Source: an uncultured Oscillospiraceae bacterium
GTDB taxonomy: Bacteria; Bacillota; Clostridia; Oscillospirales; Ruminococcaceae
DNA length: 64,000 nucleotides
Assembly: GCA_934464775.1 (NCBI GenBank)
Contig: CAKSKG010000010.1
Coordinates: 1-64,000, forward strand
Direction of reading: 5' to 3'
Shown: positions 26,705 to 35,381 of the stretch, one piece after another
Position numbering within the stretch: position 1 is the first letter of the stretch
How the letters are laid out: each line of letters starts with the position of its first letter
Notes under the pieces: model-generated
What the model saw: the letters and a program-made list of their open reading frames with translations, nothing else
Told to the model about the DNA's origin: nothing
The model's database searches: none
Position numbers and translations under genes: made by a program

Positions 26705-27721
26705 TCAATAATATTTGGTGTCGTCGGTAAGCACATCACGGAGCTTATCGTTTTCTTCAAGAACACGTCCCGTTCCGTCGGCAACGCAGTCCAGCGGATT
26801 TTCCGCAATGAACACGGGCATTCCCGTTTCCCTGTTGATAAGCTTATCCAGACCTTTGATAAGCGCACCGCCGCCTGCAAGGGTGATGCCCTGATCTATG
26901 ATATCCGCCGCAAGCTCGGGTGGTGTTTTCTCCAGAGTGGTCTTGATAGCCTCAACGACATGGGAAAGCGGCTCAGCAAGAGCCTCTCTCACCTCATCGG
27001 AGGTAACAGCGATATTCTCGGGAAGACCGTTCAGCAGGTTTCTTCCCTTGATATCCATAGCTTCTTTTTGTTCGGTATTGAAAGCGGAGCCTATTCCGAT
27101 CTTGATATTTTCGGCTGTACGCTCGCCTATCAGCAGATTATATTTTTTCTTGATATAGCTGATTATCGCCTGATCGAAAGCATCTCCCGCAACTCTTACA
27201 GAGCGTGAAGTAACGATCCCTCCCAGTGAAATAACAGCCACCTCAGAGGTTCCGCCGCCGATATCGACTATCATAGAGCCTGTCGGCTCGGAAACGGGCA
27301 GTCCCGCACCGATAGCCGCCGCCATAGGCTCCTCGATTATATGGACCTTCTTTGCATTGGCATTTTCGGCAGCCTCACGGACAGCCCTGCGTTCAACCGC
27401 CGTAACTCCCGAGGGAACGCAGATGATAACATTTGCCTTTGTGAAAAAAGCGCCTTTCAGTGCCTTATGGATAAATTCCTGAAGCATAACGGTAGTAAGG
27501 TCAAAATCCGCAATAACGCCGTCTTTAAGGGGGCGCACTGCGACGATAGAGCCGGGAGTTCTTCCGATAACGTCCTTAGCCTCCTGACCAACATATTTAG
27601 GTGTTTCCGTTCTTGTATCAACGGCAACAACGGAAGGTTCACGGATAATTATACCCTTTCCCCGCATATACACGAGGGTATTGGCCGTACCCAGATCTAT
27701 GCCGATATCCTTGGTAAACAT
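26705..27721 (-). CDS. mreB: Rod-shape-determining actin homologue MreB
   Basis: 338 residues, the normal MreB length. It forms membrane-associated filaments that guide lateral wall synthesis. Conserved actin-fold phosphate loops are present: DIGIDLGTANTLVY near the N-terminus and VDIGGGTSEVAV in the middle, with HIIEEPMAAAIGAG between. The start at 27721 follows AAAAGGAG by nine bases; upstream in-frame codons have no support. It is the first gene of mreB-mreC-mreD and has its own strong promoter (27821-27849). Confidence 0.95.
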   Translation of the reverse strand: MFTKDIGIDLGTANTLVYMRGKGIIIREPSVVAVDTRTETPKYVGQEAKDVIGRTPGSIVAVRPLKDGVIADFDLTTVMLQEFIHKALKGAFFTKANVIICVPSGVTAVERRAVREAAENANAKKVHIIEEPMAAAIGAGLPVSEPTGSMIVDIGGGTSEVAVISLGGIVTSRSVRVAGDAFDQAIISYIKKKYNLLIGERTAENIKIGIGSAFNTEQKEAMDIKGRNLLNGLPENIAVTSDEVREALAEPLSHVVEAIKTTLEKTPPELAADIIDQGITLAGGGALIKGLDKLINRETGMPVFIAENPLDCVADGTGRVLEENDKLRDVLTDDTKYY

Positions 27722-27820
27722 AAAAAATTGCTCCTTTTCCGATATTCTTTTGTTCGTTTTTCTTTTTATTTTTGTACTGCTCCGCACTTCGGCAAAGCAG
27801 AAATACGCAATTATATTTTT

Positions 27821-27849
27821 ATTATACCACGGATTTTTTTTTACTACAA
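27821..27849 (-). promoter_or_regulatory. Promoter of mreBCD
   Basis: On the minus strand TTGTAG (27844-27849), 17 bases, then an extended -10 TGG-TATAAT (27821-27826), 100 bases before mreB. Confidence 0.75.
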
Positions 27850-28955
27850 CACCTTTTTAGAAAATATTTTTTTATTTTTCAAATTCTTTTTTATGTGCAA
27901 GAGTATGGGGGTTGGGGGAAGCTGCTTTTATGCATATCGACGTGACGTTGTGGCGTATAGATGTTTTTTGTTCATTTTCATCTCTTTAATGATTTTTTGC
28001 ACCTGTTTTGTGCTTGCTGGTTTTTACTGAAAAGCTTACTTTTACTTTTAGAAATGTGTATCATAAGAGCTTCAAGTTTTGCAAAGGGAACACCAAAGGG
28101 CAAAGGAGAGGGGGCTAAAAAGAAAACGTGAGCAAAAATCGGTGCGCCCCCTCTCCTTACCCTTAGGTTTTCCCTCTGCACTCTCTTTCCTTACCCATCC
28201 TCACCCCGCACCGATTTTTGCAAATCCGCATCGTAAATTCTCTTTAGATTTTGTATTGCCGACGGTACATAAAACGCTTATAATATTCTCTTTCATTCGT
28301 GGCGCTCAACCGTCGGCTATTTGGTGTAGGAATAACACCAATTTAATTATTATAGTAGCAACTTTTCATCTTAACGTTTTCCGACGGGTCGCTTAGCGGC
28401 AGATAGCAACAGTTACTTGCAACCTATAAGAACCAAGCGACCCGACGCATAAATTGAAGTAAAAAAAAGAAAAGCCGACAATTTCAACATTAAAGGTTGA
28501 AACTATCAGCTTTTACGTCGGTTGAGCGCACCATGAAAAATAGTGAATTATAAGCGTTGCACGAACCGTTATCATAATAAATCTAAAGATTGAGCAATGA
28601 CTGGTCTTGCAAAAATCGAGGCGGAGGTGAGGATGGGTAAGGAAAGAGAGTGCAGAGGGAAAACCTAAGGGTAAGGAGAGGAGGGCGCCTCGATTTTTGC
28701 TCTCGTTTTCTTTTTAGCCCTCCTCTCCTTCGCCCTTTGGTGTTCCCTTTGCAAATCTTGAAGTTGATTTGATACACATTTCAACAAAATAAAAGTAAGC
28801 TTTTAACGAGCCTAAAATCTTGAAGGTAGTTAAAACAGCCTATATTAAAATAAAAATAAGCTTTTAAGTAACAAAAAAATTGAAGGTAAAAAGTAACAAC
28901 TACATAGTAACTAAAATAACGGTATCGCTAAATAAATAACCGCCAAAGGCGGAAC
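27850..28955. other. Gene-free region holding repeat copy A
   Basis: Apart from the mreB promoter at its left edge and the fold-back element at 28029-28888, I see no gene. Open frames of 60-105 codons inside the element coincide with its inverted arms and recur in the other copies in shifted frames, so they are not treated as coding. Confidence 0.7.
28029..28888. repeat. Fold-back intergenic element, copy A (full, both arms of type 1)
   Basis: Two half-units in inverted orientation: the left arm 28029-28225 and the right arm about 28600-28805 are reverse complements over about 200 bases, diverged but alignable. Left half-unit: stem S1 28105-28115/28146-28156 and S2 28132-28146/28207-28221. 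Right half-unit: S1 28675-28686/28717-28728 and S2 28609-28622/28687-28700. In both, S1 and S2 interlock as a pseudoknot. Inner modules carry GCCGACGGT...ACCGTCGGC (28258-28266/28309-28317), a terminator-like hairpin (28470-28514, T-run on the minus strand) and a central GGGTCGCTTAG hairpin. The right edge carries two tandem copies of an outer unit containing AAGCTTA. I cannot assign it to a known family. Confidence 0.85.
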
Positions 28956-29411
28956 CTACTTCTGATGCTTGCTGAGCTTTCGGCGCTCGGAGGCTATGCC
29001 TATGAGTATCATCATGGCTTTCTGGCGGTTCTGCTCTTTAAGCTTCTCGGCGGCGGCAAGATCTTCGGGTCCGTTGATCTTGTATGTAAGCTTCGGCAGA
29101 CGCTCAAATGCCGTGACCGACGCTTCCGCCATGCATCTTCCGCATCGGCAGCAGCCGAATCTCTCCAATACGGGCGAAAGCAGCGTTGATACAAGCTCGG
29201 ACGTGATGTTCATTTCCGTGCTGTCTCTCGGCTTCTCACGCTGCTCTTTCGGCATCGCCGATTCAATGGCGGCTTTCGTGCGCTGCTCCTCGATCGGACG
29301 AATAACTTCGTCCTTGAAAGAGGAATCTATTATCGGGTTCGCAGCAGGCGAACCGTTTATCAGCTTCATGACGGAAGCAGTCTTGTTTGATTTTTTTGAC
29401 ATAAATGGCAT
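28956..29411 (-). CDS. ComFB-like domain protein
   Basis: 151 residues from the ATG at 29411, 13 bases after AAAGGAG; an upstream TTG is too close to the ribosome site. The C-terminal half reads MNITSELVSTLLSPVLERF followed by CCRCGRCMAEASVTAFERLPKL. This matches the late-competence ComFB family pattern (CxCxxC followed by an alanine-rich helix and LPPxY-like end). ComFB proteins have been reported as cyclic-dinucleotide receptors; whether this one binds is inference. The N-terminal 60 residues are charged and probably disordered. Third gene of the PilZ-ParA-ComFB-like operon, 40 bases after parA. Confidence 0.68.
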   Translation of the reverse strand: MPFMSKKSNKTASVMKLINGSPAANPIIDSSFKDEVIRPIEEQRTKAAIESAMPKEQREKPRDSTEMNITSELVSTLLSPVLERFGCCRCGRCMAEASVTAFERLPKLTYKINGPEDLAAAEKLKEQNRQKAMMILIGIASERRKLSKHQK

Positions 29412-29451
29412 GGTAAAAAACAAACTCCTTTCCGTTCATTGGATCCTGACG

Positions 29452-30225
29452 TTATAGCCCCTCGGTAAGCTCGGGATAAAGAAACTTCGCAAGCCGCAGA
29501 TATTCCTTTGCAGCCTTGCTTCTGGGAGCGTATTCGTCAATTGTCATCTGATGTGCGGGAGCCTCCGCAGCGGATATGCAGGAGGGTATCTTTATGCCCA
29601 GCACTTCCGTTTGCAGCTGCCTTGCAACTATCTCAACCATTTCCTCAACTTCCGTTGTAAGCAGGAACTTGGGGTTGTATTTTGTCAGCAGTATGCCTCG
29701 CAGATTCAGATTTTTGTTGTAGTATTTCTTTACGGCAAGTATCGTCTCACGAAGCTGGGTTATCCCTTGGAGCGAGAGTATCTCGGGGGTCATGGGGATT
29801 ATCAGATCGTCCGAAGCCGTGTATGCGTTTATTGTAAGTATCGAAAGCGCAGGGGGCGTGTCGATGATTATTGCATCGTAGATGTTTTTCAGCGGCGCCA
29901 GCAGACGTTTCAGTATAAATTCACGCTCTCTGCCCGTAAGCTCCAGCTCGCTGCCCGAAAGCAGTATGTTTGAGGATATAACATCGCATATGCGGGTGTG
30001 CTTTACCGCAGCGGTTATGCCGCATTTTCCCGTGATAACGTCATGTATCGTCCTGCCCTCGTCCTCCGCTCCCAGCGAAAAAGAAAGATTTCCCTGAGGG
30101 TCAAGGTCAATGGCAAGCACACGCTTTCCGTTTTTTCTGAATATACCCGATAAAGCGGCACAGGTAGTTGTTTTACCCACGCCGCCTTTCTGATTTGTTA
30201 CAGCAATGATCTTGCAGCCGTCCAT
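29452..30225 (-). CDS. ParA/Soj-type ATPase (orphan)
   Basis: 257 residues. A deviant Walker A KGGVGKTT at 13-20 with the signature lysine, DLDPQGN, and Walker B IIIDTPPAL identify a ParA/MinD-superfamily ATPase that forms ATP-dependent dimers on nucleoid DNA or membrane. No parB or parS-like palindrome is beside it. Its neighbours are a PilZ protein and a ComFB-like protein, so I infer a role in positioning a cellular machine rather than chromosome partition. The start follows GAAAGGATATTTG. Confidence 0.88.
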   Translation of the reverse strand: MDGCKIIAVTNQKGGVGKTTTCAALSGIFRKNGKRVLAIDLDPQGNLSFSLGAEDEGRTIHDVITGKCGITAAVKHTRICDVISSNILLSGSELELTGREREFILKRLLAPLKNIYDAIIIDTPPALSILTINAYTASDDLIIPMTPEILSLQGITQLRETILAVKKYYNKNLNLRGILLTKYNPKFLLTTEVEEMVEIVARQLQTEVLGIKIPSCISAAEAPAHQMTIDEYAPRSKAAKEYLRLAKFLYPELTEGL

Positions 30226-30263
30226 AACAAATATCCTTTCGCCGAAACAATTATTCGGGAATT

Positions 30264-30926
30264 TTACATTCCCATTTTTGCTCTTCTGCGTTCACGCTCG
30301 GCTATCTGACAGTCGAGAATATATTTTGCGATAGTTTCTTCCTGGCTCTGAGATGTGTTCAGAAAACGGCAGCCGTAGCCCACAAGCTCCTTGTCCGCAT
30401 TGTACTGCGCACGGAGTATCTCGCCGATAAGGTCAAGATCGCCGTTCATGAAATACAGGTTCACATGATCGCCGGTTTTAAAATCGAAGTCTGCGCTGAA
30501 AAGCACTCCGCCCAGATTGATATTGAGAAAATGAAGCGGCAGCGGCTCATCAAAGAAAACGGGAGTTTCCGATTCGTCGGGACGTTCATAAAAGCGGCAC
30601 ACGCCGTCAAATTCCACATTCAGCTTGAAGCTGTTTCTGCGTTCCTCAAGCAGCTCTCCCTCACCCACATGGAAATTCAGCTGCATATCCGTGCTTATGT
30701 CCACCGTTGTTTCAAAACGGTAGCGGTTTCCGTTTATGTATTCAAAAACAGCAACGATAGGTTCTTTTTTGTTAAGCTCGGGAAGATCCTTTGTCTTGAT
30801 AACGACAAGCTCCTGACCCCTTATCTTAAAGAAGTCCTTGGGAAAAAATATAGACTTTGTGGAGATGAGTCTTTTCCCGTCCTTATCGTATATATCGACC
30901 TTCATCACTTTTTCTTTATTTATCAA
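30264..30926 (-). CDS. PilZ-domain protein (YcgR-like)
   Basis: 220 residues: an N-terminal YcgR-N-like beta domain (about 1-100) and a PilZ domain (about 100-215). The c-di-GMP motifs are recognisable but imperfect: ERRNSFK in place of RxxxR and NINLGG in place of [D/N]xSxxG, so binding may be weak or altered. The TTG at 30926 lies seven bases after a G-run; the ATG at 30905 (MKVDIYDKDG) lacks a ribosome site but is possible. First gene of an operon with parA (38 bases) and the ComFB-like gene. Confidence 0.8.
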   Translation of the reverse strand: MINKEKVMKVDIYDKDGKRLISTKSIFFPKDFFKIRGQELVVIKTKDLPELNKKEPIVAVFEYINGNRYRFETTVDISTDMQLNFHVGEGELLEERRNSFKLNVEFDGVCRFYERPDESETPVFFDEPLPLHFLNINLGGVLFSADFDFKTGDHVNLYFMNGDLDLIGEILRAQYNADKELVGYGCRFLNTSQSQEETIAKYILDCQIAERERRRAKMGM

Positions 30927-31092
30927 TACGATACCCCCCGAATCAATGCAGATATATTTTTATTATACTAAATTCCGCTCGATTTTGCAACAGTTTTTAA
31001 AAATTTGTATAATATAATATTTTTGTCTTATCCTTTTTGGGCAAAGGTCATAAATCAGCTGAATTATGCTGTACTTTTTGAACGAACCGTGG

Positions 31093-31098
31093 TATAAT
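31093..31098 (+). promoter_or_regulatory. Extended -10 promoter element
   Basis: TGG-TATAAT, with TATAAT at 31093-31098 and no good -35 at 17 bases. The transcript would begin near 31105 and carry the 12-base tandem repeat in its leader. Confidence 0.6.
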
Positions 31099-31113
31099 TA
31101 TTATGAAACATTC

Positions 31114-31149
31114 TGTCTGCGGACGTGTCTGCGGACATGTCTGCGGACG
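31114..31149 (+). repeat. Three tandem 12-base repeats in a 5' leader
   Basis: Three units of TGTCTGCGGAC plus one variable base (31114-31125, 31126-31137, 31138-31149). They lie between the predicted transcription start and the TTG start at 31181, so they are probably untranslated although the frame is open through them. Confidence 0.8.
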
Positions 31150-31180
31150 GAACTGCTATTATTTTGAAAGGGAGATCGCT

Positions 31181-31939
31181 TTGCACAAGCTGTTCAGAGC
31201 AAACGAAAAAAAGCTGGCGCACAGATACAACAAACGTCTGCTTTTCCTGAATATACCGTCTCTTGCGGCTGCGGCGGCTCTGCTGGTGATAGTTAATGTT
31301 GTGATGCGCCTGCTCCCGTCGCCTATGGAGCTTTACAGAGCGGTGTTCTATTCGGTGAACATATTTATTGCATACAGCTTCGGGGTGTGTCTTGCAGGCT
31401 CTGTTATTTCCGACATAAGGCTGAAAGGACACCGAAAGCATACATATATAGAAATATCCGACAGCTCCATAGTTTTTTCCCAGTACGAAAAGACCGTTTC
31501 CGAAGGCGGCGGAAAATTCAGCGAATATATAAAAATGTGGGTAATGGACCTTGCCGATGTGGAGGACGTTTATTCCGACAGGGACGATCTTTTTATAAAA
31601 GGCAGGGCGAGATATTTCTGTCTGCCTGCGGATATGCTGGACTATTCCGTCAATGACGGCAAAGTGGAATTTGCCCATTGGTGGAATGACAGCTTTGGCG
31701 GACATGATGTACATACAGTAAAAATACATGATAATTATACTCTTGGTGAACGCATACTGAAACGAATACTTATCTGCTCCGAAAAATACCGCACCAATGA
31801 GCAGAAGCGCAAAGAATATCACGACAGAATGCTGGCGATCGCAAAAAGCATCGACCGCAAAAAGGGGCTTCAGCCGCGGTATAAGGAGCCTAAGCGGCAT
31901 CTTCCCAGAGAGGGCATAAAGGAAAGAAAATGGTACTGA
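31181..31939 (+). CDS. Two-helix membrane protein with PH-like C-terminal domain, function unknown
   Basis: 252 residues from the TTG at 31181, six bases after GGGAG. An ATG 78 bases upstream is in frame but would translate the tandem repeat and has no ribosome site. Two membrane segments (about 22-45 and 55-80) are followed by a soluble part (YIEISDSSIVFSQYEKT...YIKMWVMDLADVEDVY) resembling the YcxB/PH-like domains of small membrane proteins; this is a shape resemblance only. The basic C-terminus is rich in K and R. It is 16 bases from the next gene and probably starts a three-gene operon. Confidence 0.7.
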   Translation: MHKLFRANEKKLAHRYNKRLLFLNIPSLAAAAALLVIVNVVMRLLPSPMELYRAVFYSVNIFIAYSFGVCLAGSVISDIRLKGHRKHTYIEISDSSIVFSQYEKTVSEGGGKFSEYIKMWVMDLADVEDVYSDRDDLFIKGRARYFCLPADMLDYSVNDGKVEFAHWWNDSFGGHDVHTVKIHDNYTLGERILKRILICSEKYRTNEQKRKEYHDRMLAIAKSIDRKKGLQPRYKEPKRHLPREGIKERKWY

Positions 31940-31955
31940 TAAAATTGGGGGATAT

Positions 31956-33065
31956 ATGAAGGATTTTTATGATACAGTGATAATCGGAGGCGGACCCGCA
32001 GGCTCCACCTTTGCAAGAATAGCCGCCGAAAGCGGCATAAGTATGCTGCTGATCGACGGCGGCTGCGAAAACGGCAAGCCCTGCGGAGGTCTGCTTGCCC
32101 CCGACGCACAAAAGGTACTTGCAGGCTTTGATCTGACGCTGCCCCGTGATGTACTGGCGGATCCCCAGATATTCGCCGTCAAGACCATTGATATCCCCAC
32201 AAAGAAGATACGCTATTATTCCCGAATGTATCTCAACATGGACAGGGCAAAATTCGACCGCTGGCTTTTGTCGCTTATCCCCGATTCCGTGGACAGGATA
32301 AACGGCAGATGCAGGCATATCGAAAAAAGCGGCGGAGAATTTACGGTGACATTCCGCAGCGAAGCTTCGGTGCATACCGTCAGATGCAGGCGGATAGTGG
32401 GTGCGGACGGAGCAAATTCCATTGTCCGCAGAACGTTTTTCCCATGTGATATAATGCATTACGTCGCTATCCAGCAGTGGTTCGATTCGGACAAGATAAA
32501 GCGTTCGTCCCACAACGAAAAGGCTCTTATAAATGTATTCAATCCATTCTATTCCTGCATATTCGATCCCGAGACTTCGGAAAGCTGTTCGTGGTCGATA
32601 AACAAGGACAACTATTTTATATACGGCGGAAGCTTTGCCCCCGAGAAATGCAGGGCGATGTTTGAAAGTCAGAAGCAGCGCTTTGAAAAGCTCATGGGCG
32701 TTCAGCTGGGAAAGCCGCTGCGCACCGAGGCGTGCAAGGTGCTGCGCCCCAGAAAGCTCACCGATTTTCAGACGGGCGGAGAGGATATTTTCCTCATCGG
32801 AGAAGCGGCAGGCTTTATCAGCCCCAGCTCCTTTGAGGGCATAAGCAGTGCCATGAAAAGCGGCAGGCTGCTTGCGGCAGCTTTCAGGAGCGGTTCGCCC
32901 CAGCAGACCTACCGCCGATCGGTAAGAGGAATAAAGCTGCGGCTTTATCTCAAATGCTTCAAAAGATATTTTATGTACACTCCGTTCCTGCGCAGGCTTG
33001 TAATGGACAGCGGAGCAACATCAATAAAGGTCGAAGAAAGGAATAATCCCTATGGAAAGGCATGA
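31956..33065 (+). CDS. FAD-dependent geranylgeranyl-reductase-like oxidoreductase
   Basis: 369 residues. An N-terminal FAD-binding Rossmann motif (VIIGGGPAGSTFARIAAESG), the internal GADGANS motif and the GG(E)DIFLIGEAAGFISP motif are diagnostic of the p-hydroxybenzoate-hydroxylase-like / geranylgeranyl reductase superfamily. Members saturate isoprenoid chains or oxidise small aromatics. The substrate is unknown; CGG at residues 44-46 and PSSFEGISSAM near the end fit the reductase branch. It overlaps the next gene by 14 bases. Confidence 0.82.
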   Translation: MKDFYDTVIIGGGPAGSTFARIAAESGISMLLIDGGCENGKPCGGLLAPDAQKVLAGFDLTLPRDVLADPQIFAVKTIDIPTKKIRYYSRMYLNMDRAKFDRWLLSLIPDSVDRINGRCRHIEKSGGEFTVTFRSEASVHTVRCRRIVGADGANSIVRRTFFPCDIMHYVAIQQWFDSDKIKRSSHNEKALINVFNPFYSCIFDPETSESCSWSINKDNYFIYGGSFAPEKCRAMFESQKQRFEKLMGVQLGKPLRTEACKVLRPRKLTDFQTGGEDIFLIGEAAGFISPSSFEGISSAMKSGRLLAAAFRSGSPQQTYRRSVRGIKLRLYLKCFKRYFMYTPFLRRLVMDSGATSIKVEERNNPYGKA

Positions 33066-33528
33066 CACTTCGGGAGAGAGATTCATAAACAGAAAGCACA
33101 TGAAAACCAAGCTGGAGACTGCTCTTGAGCTTGATATGAGCCGCTCCGACATAGCCGCAGAGGTGATATACACCCCTGCATTCAGCATGAACGGACGTGA
33201 GCTTTACATACAACTGCGCAGGAGCGGCGACGAGGTTTTCATCATATACGGAGCACAGCGCTTAGGCACGGACGATCTCACCTGCGGCATAAAAACCGTT
33301 GACAATGCTTTCAGGCACAATATAAATCTGCTGCTGCTGACAGCCTCCGAGCTGGAAAACTATGAGGACGAAAGCGATGATACCGCAGGCTATTACCACG
33401 AAATATACATCGGCGGCGAGAAATATTTCTTCTGGAAAAAGGAAAACCTTCCCGAGGGATATGAGATACTTGGGGAGATAGCCCACGAGCTGATAAGCCT
33501 GCTCCCTGCCGAATATCACAGCGTCTGA
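33052..33528 (+). CDS. Protein of unknown function, third gene of an operon
   Basis: 158 residues, cytosolic, no family recognised. It starts inside the last codons of the FAD-reductase gene, after GAAAGGAATAATCCCT, so translation is coupled. It reads as an alpha/beta domain (ELYIQLRRSGDEVFIIYGAQ, EIYIGGEKYFFWKKENLPEG) with an acidic segment in between (ENYEDESDDTAGYYHE). No catalytic motif is visible. Confidence 0.7.
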   Translation: MERHDTSGERFINRKHMKTKLETALELDMSRSDIAAEVIYTPAFSMNGRELYIQLRRSGDEVFIIYGAQRLGTDDLTCGIKTVDNAFRHNINLLLLTASELENYEDESDDTAGYYHEIYIGGEKYFFWKKENLPEGYEILGEIAHELISLLPAEYHSV

Positions 33529-33595
33529 ATTTGTCTTTCTTTGATTCCTTTTCGGAAACATTTGCCATAATTTGATTACAGTTGACGTGTTATTA

Positions 33596-33624
33596 TTGAC
33601 GTTTATTTTTCCCGATGATATAAT
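33596..33624 (+). promoter_or_regulatory. Promoter of the vWA-protein gene
   Basis: TTGACG (33596-33601), a 17-base spacer and TATAAT (33619-33624), about 65 bases before the ATG at 33690. Confidence 0.8.
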
Positions 33625-33689
33625 GTTTACAAATAAGACACATACTTTCCCCGACAGGGAAATAACTTACAGAGATCGGAGAACATAAT

Positions 33690-35321
33690 ATGAAAAAGTC
33701 AATTATAAGATGCGTTTCTGCGGCGGCTTCCGCAGTTATGCTTATGTCGGCGCTTTCCGCCGATTGCTTAGCAGCCGAAAACAGCGCCGTTTTCGATAAA
33801 ACGGACTACTGCTCAATTACCGCAAAGTATACAAAGAACAAAGGCACGGTCATAAGCTGGAATAAATTTGACGGTGCGAAAAAATACATGATCTACCGCA
33901 GCACCAACGGCGGTGACTTCAAGCTGCTGGCTTCCACAGACAAGCTTTCATACACCGACAAAAAGTGCAAAAGCGGAAACACCTACCGCTATAAAGTATA
34001 TGCTTCCGACGGCAGCACCAAGAGCGCCGTTTCCGATTATTTCTATCTTGACATCGGCGACGACGGCTCTTCCGAATCATACTATTACGATATGCCCAAG
34101 GACTACGGCTCGCCGTCCCAGTACACCCCCGATGACCCCGTATTATATGTGGGTCATGCCGCCGGTGATGAATATGAATATGAAGCCGCAGGCATGGAGG
34201 ATATCACTGTAACAATGCCCGATTCTTTGGCGGAAATTGATTCCGCATTCGGATATGACGGCGGCAGCGACAGCGAGGAAAACCGATATTCATACTACTC
34301 TCAGGAGGATATCTCCGCAGGAACTCTTACGGCAGGCCGCTGGAATGACAACAAGAGCTATGTTGACTTTATACGCACACTGAACGGCAATGAATGGACC
34401 TCCCTTGTAAGCAAGTGGAACATCGCTCCCACGGGAAGATACACCGTCAATGTCACCGACGGAACATCTCCCGTTGAAAATGCAAAGGCAGAGGTGCTGG
34501 ACAGCAGCGGAAATGTTATCATGACAGCCGTTACCGACAACAAGGGCACAGCCTATGTTTTCCCTGCCATAACGGGAAAGAAAGCTTCAAAGCTGAGAGT
34601 TACCTCCGCAGACGGTCAGACCGTCACGGAAAGCTTTAAGAACATAAAGAACAGCACCTTTAACGTAAGCTTCGAGCCTGCGGCAAAAGCCGAAAAGCAG
34701 CTTGACCTTATGTTCCTCGTTGATACGACAGGCTCAATGGGCGACGAGCTTGAATATCTGAAAAAAGAGACAGAGGACGTTATTGACAGAGTTTCCGAGG
34801 CGAACAACGGTCTTGGAATAAGAGTGAGCGTTAATTTTTACCGTGATGAGGGCGATGAATATACTGTCCGTTCATATATGTTCCGTGACAGGATATCCAC
34901 CGTTCAGCACAGCCTTTACGAGCAGTATGCAGACGGCGGCGGAGATTATCCCGAAGCCGTTCATAAGGCGCTTGATGTTGCGGTAAATGAGCACAGCTGG
35001 AATACCGACAGCACAAAGGTAATGTTCTGGCTGCTGGACGCACCTCCTCACGATGATGAGGAGATCATGGCTGCATACAAGAGCCGCATTCTTGACGCTG
35101 CCGCAAAGGGAATAAGGATAGTTCCCGTTATATCCAGCGGTTCCGACACCGAAACGGAATATCTTACAAGATGCGCAGCCGTGCTTACGGGCGGAACGTT
35201 CCTTTTCCTCACAGATGACAGCGGCGTGGGATATGCCCACCACGAACCCGAGGTGGGTCAGCACGAGGTAAAGAAGCTGAATGATCTTATGGTCGGGATT
35301 ATAAACGAATATCTTGAATAA
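33690..35321 (+). CDS. Secreted protein with fibronectin-III-like and von Willebrand A domains
   Basis: 543 residues. Signal peptide (cleavage near CLAAE). Residues about 45-125 resemble a fibronectin type III module (ITAKYTKNKGTVISWNKF...YRYKVYASDG). A Tyr/Asp-rich linker and a carboxypeptidase-regulatory-like beta domain (SPVENAKAEVLDSSGNV) follow. The last 210 residues are a vWA domain with a MIDAS-like motif DTTGSMG at 345-351; the usual first serine of DxSxS is Thr, as in many bacterial members. Cation-dependent protein or matrix binding outside the cell is inferred. No wall-anchor motif is visible. Confidence 0.82.
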   Translation: MKKSIIRCVSAAASAVMLMSALSADCLAAENSAVFDKTDYCSITAKYTKNKGTVISWNKFDGAKKYMIYRSTNGGDFKLLASTDKLSYTDKKCKSGNTYRYKVYASDGSTKSAVSDYFYLDIGDDGSSESYYYDMPKDYGSPSQYTPDDPVLYVGHAAGDEYEYEAAGMEDITVTMPDSLAEIDSAFGYDGGSDSEENRYSYYSQEDISAGTLTAGRWNDNKSYVDFIRTLNGNEWTSLVSKWNIAPTGRYTVNVTDGTSPVENAKAEVLDSSGNVIMTAVTDNKGTAYVFPAITGKKASKLRVTSADGQTVTESFKNIKNSTFNVSFEPAAKAEKQLDLMFLVDTTGSMGDELEYLKKETEDVIDRVSEANNGLGIRVSVNFYRDEGDEYTVRSYMFRDRISTVQHSLYEQYADGGGDYPEAVHKALDVAVNEHSWNTDSTKVMFWLLDAPPHDDEEIMAAYKSRILDAAAKGIRIVPVISSGSDTETEYLTRCAAVLTGGTFLFLTDDSGVGYAHHEPEVGQHEVKKLNDLMVGIINEYLE

Positions 35322-35326
35322 ATCAG

Positions 35327-35364
35327 AGCAGGAGAAACGGAGACTTCGTTTCTCCTGCTTTTGC
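35327..35364 (+). terminator. Terminator of the vWA-protein gene
   Basis: AGCAGGAGAAACG (35327-35339) pairs perfectly with CGTTTCTCCTGCT (35347-35359), followed by TTTT. Confidence 0.85.
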
Positions 35365-35381
35365 CGCAAAAGGGAGAATTT

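Noticed and set aside
28029..28888. Repeat copy A as a CRISPR array or insertion sequence
   Set aside because: There are no regularly spaced short direct repeats and no transposase. The repeats are inverted, long and few.
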